64,000 nt of DNA, from NCBI RefSeq assembly GCF_021245735.1, contig NZ_JAJISB010000001.1, forward strand, positions 525,899 through 589,898. Direction: 5' to 3'. Each line of letters opens with the position of its first letter. Within the stretch, counting starts at the first letter, position 1. The stretch comes from Brevibacillus daliensis. Its GTDB lineage: Bacteria > Bacillota > Bacilli > Brevibacillales > Brevibacillaceae. Position numbers and translations under genes: made by a program. Positions 52,534 to 61,511 of the stretch are shown here, piece by piece. The notes under the pieces are model-generated. The model saw nothing but the letters and a program-made list of their open reading frames with translations. It had not been told where the DNA came from and ran no database searches.

Positions 52534-53391
52534 CTACTCAACCAACGCCTTAATCTTCGGAAACACCTTCAATGCCGTCTTGTAAAACACATCCTCGTGA
52601 TACTCCTCTGGAATCAGTTCCTGTACGAACTGGATATACGGCTTTACCGGAGCAAGCGGCCAGTCGGTTCCAAACAAAAACTTGTCATAGTGATCACAAT
52701 AGGTAATCGCGTGGCGTAGATGGTCAAAAAAGCGTGGGGAGTCCTTCAGCCGCTGGCAATTGGCTGCGTCACCTACCATCAAACCCGAGAGATCAGCAAA
52801 CATATTGCGGTTTTTATATACCACTTCTGCTCCATCCAGCACCCACGGATCGCCAAAATGGGCCATCATGAAGGTAACCTCCCGATGCTTCACTGCAACC
52901 TCGTCCAGCGTGAGAGGATGGGAATACTTTAACAGCCCTCGCTCCGAGTAAGTATCACCGGTGTGAAATACTACAGGTACCTGATATCTGGCAGCCAGCT
53001 CATAGACTGGATCATAGATGCTATCGTAGGCATAGAAGGGATAGTAGCCCAAATATATTTTTAACCCGACTACGCCCTGCTTTTGCAGGTCTTTTTCCAG
53101 TCGTGCCACCGCAGCCCCGTCCAGCTTAAAAGGATTGATTCCCAGGCAGTAGACGAGCTGCGGCGGCAGCTCCTCTATCATATCAAGTCCCATCGGTGTA
53201 ACAGCCTCCGCATCGGGAAAGCCGTCCTGCTGTGTCTCCGTCAAGCCCATGCCTATCCCTAGCACCACTCCATTTTCCGCATATTCCTGCAAGGTGCCCT
53301 TGACAGAGTAATCGACAAACGACTTCTCCGCCGCTGTCCGTTTGAACTCCTCAATCCGGGATAAATGCATATGTGCATCAATGATTTTCAT
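52534..53391 (-). CDS. amidohydrolase-related TIM-barrel hydrolase
   Basis: 285 residues from the ATG at 53391 (AGGGAGG 7 bases upstream). Amidohydrolase-2 signatures: MKIIDAHMHLSRIEEF (HxH), VVFHTGDTYSERG, MMAHFGDPWVLDG and FLFGTDWPLAP (Asp). Members hydrolyse or decarboxylate small cyclic or aromatic substrates. It overlaps the giant GNAT-fusion gene upstream by 14 bases and is GC-richer than most of the window, so the pair is probably one transcription unit with one function. Confidence 0.85.
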   Translation of the reverse strand: MKIIDAHMHLSRIEEFKRTAAEKSFVDYSVKGTLQEYAENGVVLGIGMGLTETQQDGFPDAEAVTPMGLDMIEELPPQLVYCLGINPFKLDGAAVARLEKDLQKQGVVGLKIYLGYYPFYAYDSIYDPVYELAARYQVPVVFHTGDTYSERGLLKYSHPLTLDEVAVKHREVTFMMAHFGDPWVLDGAEVVYKNRNMFADLSGLMVGDAANCQRLKDSPRFFDHLRHAITYCDHYDKFLFGTDWPLAPVKPYIQFVQELIPEEYHEDVFYKTALKVFPKIKALVE

Positions 53392-56300
53392 CCTGAATCC
53401 TCCCTTGGTTGGCAAACCGTATCGCCCGTAAGGCAGACAAGGAATCGGATGGAATCATCTTGTCAGCAAACAGGAAAAAGACAGGTGGGGTAAAGGTAAC
53501 GCTCTTGTCTGGCAGATTCAGTTCGCGTTCGACAGAAGCGACAGCCACTTCCTTGTTCGAGTAGGCATTCACCTTTGCTGTATCTAGATCAGTAACGATC
53601 TGCATCTGATCCTTTCGAGAGGCTGAGCCAACCATATAATCCGAGACTTCGTTAACGGACAACTCACCCTGTACTAGCTTGTAGGTCAGTTCCTCACCGT
53701 ACGTTCCGACGGTTTTCAACCAAACCTCTTCGTCTTCACCCTCTGTTTGCAAAAAGATGTCAGTCGACCAGCTCTTGTCAACAAAATACGTTCCGGTATT
53801 CTGCACAATCTCTACCGTATGACAGAGGATGGGTACCCCCGGCAGAAGCAAGTAATACTGATGACACGTCAGACCGCGATACTTTTCCTGTTTTTTCACA
53901 TGGTAGCTCAGCTTGATACCCTGCCAGACATTTTGCCTGTTATCTACCAGCTCGACAAATGACGCAGCTCGCTCTTCCTTAATCAGTGAAAACGCACTAA
54001 GCTCATCAATATGGTTGCCAATCCCTCCTGTCCACGGATTCCACCATGATTTGGGCTTCCGTTCGGGGAAGGAGCTAGCCAACCACTCCTGACCATTGCT
54101 GGTTAGCGAGTATAGCGTTGGAGAGAAGTCTGGGGCCGCTTTGATCCGCAATAGACCATTGTCGGCGATAAAAACTTGCTGTCCTTCTTTCTCCGTTTGT
54201 TCCTGTATAACCTTACTTTGTCCGATTGGGAAAATGGCGCTGCGTAAGTGAGTCTCATGCGTGGCAAAACGTCCATCTACCTGCACGAGTTCATATGATC
54301 TATCCGGAGTAGCAAAGGAAAAGCTAGATTCCGTCTCTTCCTCATCCTCTGTATAGTGGTGTGCTTGTTCTGAAGTAGACCCACTCTCCAAAGAGGCATT
54401 TAATTCTCCCTCCAGATACTGCTGTTTGTACTCTTTCACCTGTACGCCAAGTTCCTCGCTACCGACAAATGGGTTATGCTCGTTGGCAACCAGCTCCAGA
54501 TGAGCTGTCAGGGACAAATCCGCTGGCATTGCTTCTCTCCTGGCAAATGCACGAAACTCCTTCCAGTTGGTATAGGCCCCGTGCGTGAGGAAGATGGGAC
54601 CGTACGTTTTTTTGCCATACGGCTCCAGAATGCCGAGATTGGTTTCCAGAGTTACATACCAGGCTTGTATATCTATACGGTACTCCCGAGGCCAGCACAT
54701 TCCCCAAGGAGCCGTTTCATCTCTTGAAAACAGCCAGTTTTCACTAATCAGCTCACCATCCCAATAATCCAGATCGCTGCCGTAGGAGGATGGTATTTCG
54801 ACATAACGGCCTTGATACGGAAGGATTGGACGTTGAAATTCATGAGCAAAGCCTTGGGTAATCCAGAGCTCAGTAGCCATCTTGTCAGCCGAGAGGTTTT
54901 CTATCTCCAAACTGTGCTCCACTGTACCATCTGAGAACAAGAGCGTCTTTCCGATTAGTGCTATCTGAGGGTATGAACCTGACCGATAGGTGGCGCGTAT
55001 ACCGATCGTTCCCTTTTCCACAATAAATTCAACTTGCTCGGCACGTTTTTTGGAAAACTCGCTGGAATACGGTTTGCCGATCTTGGGATAAGGAATATAA
55101 CTTGGCTCTCCACCTGTACCACTGGCAATGGTTATCTCATTATCGTCCTTGTTCAAATAGAGGGTGTGGCGGCCATGGTGAACCTGCCAGGTTTGTTCCG
55201 TTTCCCCTGATAGCATCGCACCCAGTCCTGTAAAGGCGGCACCGATCTTTTTGACAAAAGAGACAGAGCTGCCATCCGTAAGCTTCGCCTCCACCTGCAC
55301 ATTGACTTCATAAAAGCCGTGTTCATACAAGTCAGCGGTAAGCGGAAGTGAGGTGCGTTCTTTGCCAAGTAGTAGGAGCGTGTGGCGTTGCTCATTTATA
55401 CGGAGAAATGAGCAAGAGGGTAGTTCGAATGAAAATTCGGCTTCTTCTGCAAAGTTATTCTCTACATCCAGATAAAACCTCGCTGTCTGTCCCGGATAGG
55501 AGAGACCAGGTACATGAAGAGAAAGGGAAGCAGGAAACTTGGGTAGAATCCCCACCTGAAACATAGCTGCTTTGCCGTTAATCAGGATGTGTGTAGAGAC
55601 ACGAGGATGCGTGCGCCAGACACTTTGCTCTTCTGCGATCTCATCGACAAAAAAGCTTGCTGACAGCATCGCTTCCCCCGTTACCTCCAGCTCCTGCTGA
55701 TAATCAAAGCGGATCGTTTCGTTAGGTTCCCCCTTCAAGGTAAGCTGTAGTGGCTTACCCGATTTGTTGACGATCCGATAGTGAATCTGGTATTCCCTGC
55801 CAAAGACCAGCTCTAGCTTTTCCACCTCGGCAGACAGCAGATAATCCTCTGTCTCGATTAGGCGCATGCCTCGACCGAGCCGTTCAAACTCCAAGCGCAA
55901 GCTCTTTTCCCCTTTTTCCCAGGAGTAGGTGAAGTAATCAAAGCCGTTCTCCTTCCGGCCGTCAGGTTCTACCACAATCTCCCGCGTGGAATCCTGATAC
56001 CAGTCAAACTCCTCAAAATAGTGAGCGATTGCCTCTGTATGTAGCACAGTGGGCATCATGTTCATCAGATGGGTGGAGTCATCCCGGTCCTCCCAGAAAA
56101 AACCAAATTTTTTATACAACGGAACGGCCTTCGTGTTTCCTGCCCAGGTATAGAGATCAAGTCGCGGCCAGCCAAGCTGGATCGTTTGTTCCAGCGCGCG
56201 CGAAAGCAGCATGCGGCCCACTTTTTTGCCGTGATATTCAGGACGTACATTGAGCAGCGGAATGTAGAGGGCTCCCGTATCTTCTCGATATTCTCCCAGG

Positions 56301-56497
56301 CTGCAATAGCCAACCACCTTTTCACCATCCATAGCCAGGTAGACAGCGAGGGCTTCAGAACTTGCTTCTTCCTGTCGAATCTGTTCTGCTGTCGTAATCG
56401 AATTTCCGCCCCCCCAGCTATCCCTGCTGCCGTTCCACATATCAGCGACTGCTGCGGCCAGCTCGGGACGATAGGGGACGATTGAGAATGATTCCAT
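53378..56497 (-). CDS. GNAT acetyltransferase fused to a very large beta-rich region
   Basis: 1039 residues, GAGGTG site. Residues 1-150 are a GNAT domain: VVGYCSLGEYREDTGALYI, LLNVRPEYHGKKVGRMLLSRAL (acetyl-CoA loop R/QxxGxG/A-like) and VPLYKKFGFFWEDRDD. The remaining 890 residues have alternating beta-sandwich-like segments (about 250-470) and a region at about 480-1020 with many aromatic residues (KSWWNPWTGGIGNHIDELSAF, WSTDIFLQTEG), reminiscent of carbohydrate-active or galactose-mutarotase-like folds. No signal peptide. I do not know this architecture. It is co-transcribed with an amidohydrolase. Confidence 0.78.
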   Translation of the reverse strand: MESFSIVPYRPELAAAVADMWNGSRDSWGGGNSITTAEQIRQEEASSEALAVYLAMDGEKVVGYCSLGEYREDTGALYIPLLNVRPEYHGKKVGRMLLSRALEQTIQLGWPRLDLYTWAGNTKAVPLYKKFGFFWEDRDDSTHLMNMMPTVLHTEAIAHYFEEFDWYQDSTREIVVEPDGRKENGFDYFTYSWEKGEKSLRLEFERLGRGMRLIETEDYLLSAEVEKLELVFGREYQIHYRIVNKSGKPLQLTLKGEPNETIRFDYQQELEVTGEAMLSASFFVDEIAEEQSVWRTHPRVSTHILINGKAAMFQVGILPKFPASLSLHVPGLSYPGQTARFYLDVENNFAEEAEFSFELPSCSFLRINEQRHTLLLLGKERTSLPLTADLYEHGFYEVNVQVEAKLTDGSSVSFVKKIGAAFTGLGAMLSGETEQTWQVHHGRHTLYLNKDDNEITIASGTGGEPSYIPYPKIGKPYSSEFSKKRAEQVEFIVEKGTIGIRATYRSGSYPQIALIGKTLLFSDGTVEHSLEIENLSADKMATELWITQGFAHEFQRPILPYQGRYVEIPSSYGSDLDYWDGELISENWLFSRDETAPWGMCWPREYRIDIQAWYVTLETNLGILEPYGKKTYGPIFLTHGAYTNWKEFRAFARREAMPADLSLTAHLELVANEHNPFVGSEELGVQVKEYKQQYLEGELNASLESGSTSEQAHHYTEDEEETESSFSFATPDRSYELVQVDGRFATHETHLRSAIFPIGQSKVIQEQTEKEGQQVFIADNGLLRIKAAPDFSPTLYSLTSNGQEWLASSFPERKPKSWWNPWTGGIGNHIDELSAFSLIKEERAASFVELVDNRQNVWQGIKLSYHVKKQEKYRGLTCHQYYLLLPGVPILCHTVEIVQNTGTYFVDKSWSTDIFLQTEGEDEEVWLKTVGTYGEELTYKLVQGELSVNEVSDYMVGSASRKDQMQIVTDLDTAKVNAYSNKEVAVASVERELNLPDKSVTFTPPVFFLFADKMIPSDSLSALRAIRFANQGRIQDENH

Positions 56498-56774
56498 GTC
56501 TGCTTACACCTCAATTTCATTGTAAATTTGTGTGTCTTACAAGAAAGTACGTACCATATACAGAATCGTTTCTGATTTCAGAAAAAAATATTCATTTGTG
56601 TAAAAATTACATCACTTTCCTTCTGCTCTGACTATCCCTGCCACACGTAATCCTGCCATGAATCTATTTATTATATATGACTTGATTTCTAAATCATTTG
56701 CTTAATATTCAGGACTGACCCTTTTAAAAACGCCCACATATCGGTTATTATCCTCCGTTAAATAGGCGATTGCA

Positions 56775-56897
56775 TTATTCATATATTTCATCTATTACGA
56801 CCTTAATCTCGCGAATACTATCTGGATTATCCGGCTTTCTATTTACGATATCCACTAGAAGTTCCAATACCTTCACCGCATCATTCGGATATTTCAT
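56775..56897 (-). pseudogene. C-terminal remnant of a helical (TPR-like) protein
   Basis: A frame ending in a stop at 56775 reads VELAEEMKYPNDAVKVLEL and continues LVDIVNRKPDNPDSIREIK. It looks like the end of a helical-repeat protein such as those encoded by immunity-type genes. A stop codon cuts it about 15 residues upstream, so it is a fragment. No promoter or good ribosome binding site is visible. Confidence 0.3.
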
Positions 56898-57137
56898 TTC
56901 CTCCGCTAATTCTACGTATATATGTGCAATCCATCCTTACGAAATCCCCTGAGTTTATTTTGTTGTGCGGATTTTGTAGACACCTGACAAAGCGGCTAAT
57001 ACGACAAATCATTTGAAAATACAAAGAACTATATTGCAAGATTCATTCGATCTTACCTATAAACATTTATACCAATAATCATATTTTCCAATAAATTGTA
57101 CATTTTACATGGCACCATTAACTTCATCGCCCTCTTG

Positions 57138-57272
57138 CTACTCCGTCCAGTTTCCCCTATAATCATCAGTGAAGTCTTTACCAAAGTACTTCAAGATGAA
57201 CGATTCACCAGTTGTAGCTTTCACCAATTTAAAACTATAAAGCATATGCTTCAGGTCCTGCCAATCTTTCAT
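57138..57272 (-). pseudogene. possible C-terminal gene fragment overlapping the riboswitch
   Basis: 44 codons from an ATG at 57272 reading MKDWQDLKHMLYSFKLVK and ending KYFGKDFTDDYRGNWTE. The composition is protein-like, but there is no ribosome binding site, and the 5' part lies on the opposite strand of the riboswitch P1 arm. Probably the tail of a lost gene. Confidence 0.22.
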
Positions 57273-57426
57273 TAGAAGAAGCAGGTAAAAGGGAAGCCCG
57301 GTGAAAAACCGGCACGGTCCCGCCACTGTGAATCGGGGATGTGCTCATATGTCACTGTCTGTCACGACACCAGATGGGAAGACGAGCCTCATTATCTAAC
57401 CCGTTAGTCAGGAGACCTACCTGAAG
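57249..57426 (+). ncRNA. cobalamin (B12) riboswitch
   Basis: The P1 arms CTTCAGGT (57249-57256) and ACCTGAAG (57419-57426) pair. The conserved core is clear: AAAGGGAAGCCCGGTGAAAAACC, then the GGTCCCGCCACTGTGA box, GATGGGAAGACG and the TTAGTCAGGAGACCTACCTG end. It precedes the btuFCD operon by 320 bases. B12 binding should favour the terminator at 57619 and lower uptake-gene expression. Confidence 0.95.
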
Positions 57427-57618
57427 AGTGACGAAAAACGTCCTTCGCGGAGAGGAATCTACGTCATCTCACATAACTTTCTAGCATATGATCACGAGTG
57501 AACGAAAGAAAAGATAACGAGTTACAATCTTACCCAGATCTATATATGAATCTGGTTGGATACAACTTTCTTTTCTTAAGCGTCTCTCCTCTGTCTGCTG
57601 AACACATATTGAGACGAC

Positions 57619-57649
57619 AACCCAATCCCCTTGTGATTTGGGTTTTTTG
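57619..57649 (+). terminator. attenuator terminator of the B12 riboswitch leader
   Basis: AACCCAA/TTGGGTT stem followed by six T residues between the riboswitch aptamer and btuF. Confidence 0.75.
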
Positions 57650-57745
57650 CATGGAAAAAATACACAATCGCACTAGCCATGTTTACCCCACCCGCAAGTT
57701 CGTCACCTGCACGATGCTCTATTATTCAAAAGGAGAGAATACATT

Positions 57746-58738
57746 ATGAACAAAAAATGGACACGCACACTGCAAACTTTTTTCCTATTTGTTCTGGTGC
57801 TTGCATTATCTGCTTGTGGTAATCAAACTACGGCACCTACAGACGGGGCTCAGCAACCAAACCAACAATCAGAAACAAAACCAGCTGAAGATAAGGCGCT
57901 AAAAACCACATATCCACTTACAGTGAAAGATTCCACTGGTCAAGAATTCACGTTTGAAAAAGCACCTGAACGCATTCTCTCTGTCTCCCCTGCAGAAACA
58001 GAAACCCTGTTTGCGCTAGGTCTTGGTGATAAAATCGTAGGTGTATCTGATTTTGACGATTATCCACAAGAGGCTACAACTAAGCCTAAAATGGGTAGTA
58101 TTATGAAACCTAATGCAGAAGCTATTATTGCTGCGAAACCAGATATCGTATTCAGCGGAATTTCAATGAAAGAAGAAATGGTAAATAAATTCCGTGATCT
58201 TGGTATTAAAACGTTCAAGGTAGAACCAAAAACATATGATGACGTAATTGCTAACATTGAGCTATACGGTCTAATCACAGACCGTCAGGAAGAAGCTAAA
58301 AAAATTACTGATGATCTGAAAAAGACACGTGAGGATATTGTAACGGCAGTAAAAAATGTAGAGCCGAAGAAAAAAGCATACATTGAGTTCTCTCCTGGCT
58401 GGACTGTAGGTAAGGGCGAATTCATGAATGAATTGATTGAAACTGCAGGCGGTATCAATGTGGCTAGCGCCGCAGAAGGTTGGGTACAAATCAACGAGGA
58501 AATTATTATTAAACAAAACCCGGATGTAATTATGTTCACAATGGGCTTTGTAGATAAGGACTCTCAAAAAACATTGGACCAAATGATTCGTGATCGCAAG
58601 GCATGGTCCCAGATTACTGCTGTGAAAAACAATGCCATTATTGGTATTGAACAGAATTTGATCAGCCGTCCAGGACCACGTATCGGAGAAGGGCTAAAGG
58701 CAGTTGCGAAGGCCCTTTATCCAGAACAGATTAAGTAA
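57746..58738 (+). CDS. btuF: cobalamin ABC transporter substrate-binding lipoprotein BtuF
   Basis: 330 residues, AAAGGAGAG site. Lipobox LVLALSAC, a Gln/Pro/Thr-rich linker, then a cluster A-II binding protein of BtuF/FhuD type: APERILSVSPAETETLFALGLGDKIVGVSDF, NAEAIIAAKPDIVFS and SRPGPRIGEGLKAVAKALYP. The B12 riboswitch upstream supports cobalamin as ligand; sequence alone could also fit an iron-siderophore protein. First gene of btuFCD. Confidence 0.92.
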   Translation: MNKKWTRTLQTFFLFVLVLALSACGNQTTAPTDGAQQPNQQSETKPAEDKALKTTYPLTVKDSTGQEFTFEKAPERILSVSPAETETLFALGLGDKIVGVSDFDDYPQEATTKPKMGSIMKPNAEAIIAAKPDIVFSGISMKEEMVNKFRDLGIKTFKVEPKTYDDVIANIELYGLITDRQEEAKKITDDLKKTREDIVTAVKNVEPKKKAYIEFSPGWTVGKGEFMNELIETAGGINVASAAEGWVQINEEIIIKQNPDVIMFTMGFVDKDSQKTLDQMIRDRKAWSQITAVKNNAIIGIEQNLISRPGPRIGEGLKAVAKALYPEQIK

Positions 58739-58757
58739 AAAGTGGGGTTGACCTTTT

Positions 58758-59831
58758 ATGAAGACGAGGGTTATTCAGCAAAAAAACACATGGGGCAAAA
58801 CACTTGCAGTAGGAACAACCGGGATTGGGCTGCTCCTATTATCCATTGTGCTCTGCCTGGCTATCGGCTCAGTTTATCTGCCAGCAGGTGAAATAACCCT
58901 CATCCTGCTAAATAAAATTCCAGGGCTCCAATCGTTTATCCCAGCAACATGGGACCCTACTTCTGAGCAAATCATGCTCCAAGTTCGAATGCCACGAGTG
59001 ATGCTTGCAATGCTCGTAGGTGCTTCACTTGGTCTAGCTGGGGCAGCTTTTCAAGGGGTTTTACGCAACCCGCTTGCAGATGCCTTTACATTAGGTGTCT
59101 CCTCGGGTGCCTCTGTAGGTGCAGCCTTACTGATTTATTTTGGTCTGCAATACGCATTACTTGGTCAATGGACCATTCCCATTGTTGCATTTATGACAGG
59201 GGTAATAACACTGGTATTTGTTCTACAAATGGCTAAGGAAAACGGTAAAATCCCGATTGAAACGCTCATACTGTCAGGTGTCGTCGTGCAAGCTTTTCTG
59301 GGATCTATCGTATCCCTCCTGGTGGCCTTGTCCAATCAAGCAGTTAATGAAATTCTGTTTTGGACGATGGGTAGCCTTGCTTTTCGCGGCTGGGAGTATT
59401 CCGGGGTGGTTTTGCCTTATTTCCTTGTTAGCCTACTCTTATTGCTGGCATATTCACGTGCACTTAACATGCTAGCACTTGGCGAACGACAAGCAGCGCA
59501 TATGGGACTTCATGTTGAACGGACGAAATGGATTGTCCTTTTAGCTGCTACCTTTGTTACTGCAGCTGCGGTATCTGTTTCCGGTGTAATTGGTTTCGTG
59601 GGTCTGGTTGTCCCCCACCTGTTACGCTTACTAATTGGATCTGATTATCGGTTGCTCATCCCTATGTCCGCAGTCGGTGGCGCGATTTATGTGCTGTGGG
59701 CTGATACAATTGCCCGCACCATACTCTCACCTACCGAGATTCCTTTAGGTGTAGTGACAGCCTTTATTGGTGCTCCATTCTTCGCTTTTCTGTTAATTCG
59801 ACGTAAAAAACAAAGAGGGGCGGTGAGTTAG
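58758..59831 (+). CDS. btuC: cobalamin ABC transporter permease BtuC
   Basis: 357 residues of the FecCD/BtuC family with about ten membrane helices: LQVRMPRVMLAMLVGASLGLAGAAFQGVLRNPLADAF (hallmark), LGVSSGASVGAA, GVIGFVGLVVPHLLRLLIG (contact with the ATPase) and the closing EIPLGVVTAFIGAPFFAFLLIRR. It lies 19 bases after btuF, and the stop codon directly abuts the next start. Confidence 0.93.
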   Translation: MKTRVIQQKNTWGKTLAVGTTGIGLLLLSIVLCLAIGSVYLPAGEITLILLNKIPGLQSFIPATWDPTSEQIMLQVRMPRVMLAMLVGASLGLAGAAFQGVLRNPLADAFTLGVSSGASVGAALLIYFGLQYALLGQWTIPIVAFMTGVITLVFVLQMAKENGKIPIETLILSGVVVQAFLGSIVSLLVALSNQAVNEILFWTMGSLAFRGWEYSGVVLPYFLVSLLLLLAYSRALNMLALGERQAAHMGLHVERTKWIVLLAATFVTAAAVSVSGVIGFVGLVVPHLLRLLIGSDYRLLIPMSAVGGAIYVLWADTIARTILSPTEIPLGVVTAFIGAPFFAFLLIRRKKQRGAVS

Positions 59832-60677
59832 ATGTTTCCGTATCATAGTCATCAGATGAATCCTGCATGGAATTACGGTCCTGTACTTTCTGTACAAAAC
59901 ATCTCTCACAGCTTTGGAGCAAAACAGATCCTACACCAGCTTTCTCTAGATGTTCAATCAGGTGACTGGATTGGAATAATCGGTCCAAATGGAAGCGGAA
60001 AATCAACTCTACTCTCACTCATGTCACGAGCTCAGGCTCCATCTAGGGGAGAAATATTTTTACAAGGTAGAGCAATTAACTCGTACAAACGTAAAGAGTT
60101 GTCTCGGCACATGGCAGTCTTACAGCAGGAAGCACTCCCTCCTGTTTCATACACGGTGAGAGAAGTAGTGGAAATGGGGCGCTTCCCTTATCAATCCTTT
60201 TGGGGTCTGGAAAAGGAAGATAGCCAGGTTTTCATTGATGGCATTATGGAACGTCTTCAACTAGAAGATCTTCATGATAGACCAATGGATCAACTAAGTG
60301 GTGGTCAAAGGCAGCGGGTTGCTCTCGCTAAACTGATGGCACAATCTCCCGATATTGTCCTACTCGATGAGCCAACTACTTATTTGGATATTCACTACCA
60401 AGTCCAGTTTATGGAAATGGTGCGAAGCTGGCAGAATGATTGTGGATTAACCGTTATCTCGGTCTTACACGATCTGAATCTAGCTGCTCTCTATTGCAAT
60501 CGACTGGTCGTCTTGGAGGATGGAAAACTGGTCGCAGAAGGTTCGCCTGATGAGATCATGACACAGGAACAGCTTGAGGATGTTTTTCAGGTTAACACCG
60601 TAATTGTCGAGCATCCTGAGATCGAGCGACCACAAATTCTCGTCAGTCCTAACCTTCCAACAAGGAAAGTAAAATAA
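59832..60677 (+). CDS. btuD: cobalamin ABC transporter ATP-binding protein BtuD
   Basis: 281 residues. The ATG follows the btuC stop without a gap. Walker A GPNGSGKST, Q-loop VLQQEALPPV, signature LSGGQRQRVALAKLMAQ, Walker B IVLLDEPTTYLDI and H-loop VLHDLNLAALYC. The N-terminal 20 residues before the domain are an extension. It completes the B12 importer and is followed by a terminator. Confidence 0.93.
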   Translation: MFPYHSHQMNPAWNYGPVLSVQNISHSFGAKQILHQLSLDVQSGDWIGIIGPNGSGKSTLLSLMSRAQAPSRGEIFLQGRAINSYKRKELSRHMAVLQQEALPPVSYTVREVVEMGRFPYQSFWGLEKEDSQVFIDGIMERLQLEDLHDRPMDQLSGGQRQRVALAKLMAQSPDIVLLDEPTTYLDIHYQVQFMEMVRSWQNDCGLTVISVLHDLNLAALYCNRLVVLEDGKLVAEGSPDEIMTQEQLEDVFQVNTVIVEHPEIERPQILVSPNLPTRKVK

Positions 60678-60698
60678 ATGGTAACTGTATTGTATGCA

Positions 60699-60737
60699 CA
60701 AAAAATGTCCACTTCAAAGCGAAGTGGGCATTTTTTA
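60699..60737 (+). terminator. terminator of btuFCD
   Basis: AAAAAATGTCCACTTC pairs with GAAGTGGGCATTTTTT (one G-U) around a 5-base loop. Confidence 0.88.
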
Positions 60738-60845
60738 ATCAATCTACACCTCATTTTCTATCATGTCATGATCCCCCTCGCCTGTCATTCTCCTGCTCAT
60801 CCATGCTATATTTGAATAAGAATAAAGAGGAGTGAGGCGAAACTG

Positions 60846-61454
60846 TTGAAATTTTTATGGAATAAATGGGTCCTCTTGGCAGGAGTTCTTTTTCTGCTTC
60901 TTGTTCTCATCTGGTTCGGCACTGTTTTTTATCGAATGATTCAGGTAGAAAAAGAAGCAAAAGCAAGAGAGGCCGATGTAGCCATCGTACTGGGTGCTGC
61001 TGTTTGGGATGACAAACCAAGTCCTGGTCTAACGGAACGACTAAACAAAGCACAAGAATTATACGAGCAAAAATTCGTCAAAGCCATAATTGTAAGTGGC
61101 GGTCTAGGTGAAGGCGATCAGTTCGATGAGGCAACCGTTATGAAACAATATCTGACTGAAACAGGCATTCCTGCTGAAGCGATTCATATGGAAAATCAAG
61201 CGACAAACACCTTGGAAAATCTGCGATACAGTAAAGCTATCATGAACGAAAAAGGATATAAAAACGCTCTAATCGTCAGCCATGACTATCATCTCATGCG
61301 TGCTATGGAGATTGCTGACGCTGTTTCCCTTGAAGCCTATCCGGTAGGTACTACCTCGCATGTCATGTATGGTCCATACTATCGGGTAAAGGAATCGTTT
61401 GCCTATCTGAAATGGACTTATCACAAGTGGTTTGTCCTTCCTCGTGAACAATAA
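60846..61454 (+). CDS. YdcF/ElyC-family (DUF218) membrane-anchored protein
   Basis: 202 residues from a TTG with GAGGAGTGAG upstream. One N-terminal membrane helix (WVLLAGVLFLLLVLIWFGTVFY), then the DUF218 domain: ADVAIVLGAAVWDDKPSPGLTERLNKAQELY, IIVSGGLGEGDQFDEATVMKQYL, ATNTLENLRYSKAIM and ALIVSHDYHLMRAMEIA. E. coli relatives SanA and ElyC act in envelope integrity. Probably the domain faces outward. Single gene with terminator. Confidence 0.88.
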   Translation: MKFLWNKWVLLAGVLFLLLVLIWFGTVFYRMIQVEKEAKAREADVAIVLGAAVWDDKPSPGLTERLNKAQELYEQKFVKAIIVSGGLGEGDQFDEATVMKQYLTETGIPAEAIHMENQATNTLENLRYSKAIMNEKGYKNALIVSHDYHLMRAMEIADAVSLEAYPVGTTSHVMYGPYYRVKESFAYLKWTYHKWFVLPREQ

Positions 61455-61466
61455 ATGCCACCTGCT

Positions 61467-61497
61467 AGACTGCCTCTTAATAAGGGCAGTCTTTTTC
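61467..61497. terminator. rho-independent terminator
   Basis: AGACTGCC/GGCAGTCT stem with a 10-base loop followed by TTTTTC. Confidence 0.85.
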
Positions 61498-61511
61498 TAA
61501 CGCCCTTATGC

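Larger units (their letters stand above)
56498..57745. other. long intergenic stretch: gene remnants, cobalamin riboswitch, attenuator
   Basis: About 1250 bases. It contains two minus-strand coding remnants (56775-56897 and 57138-57272), the cobalamin riboswitch (57249-57426) and its terminator (57619-57649). I see nothing supportable in 56498-56770 or 56900-57130. Confidence 0.6.

Noticed and set aside
57498..57749. 83-codon frame between the riboswitch and btuF
   Set aside because: It spans the attenuator terminator, has no ribosome binding site and shows no protein-like pattern.
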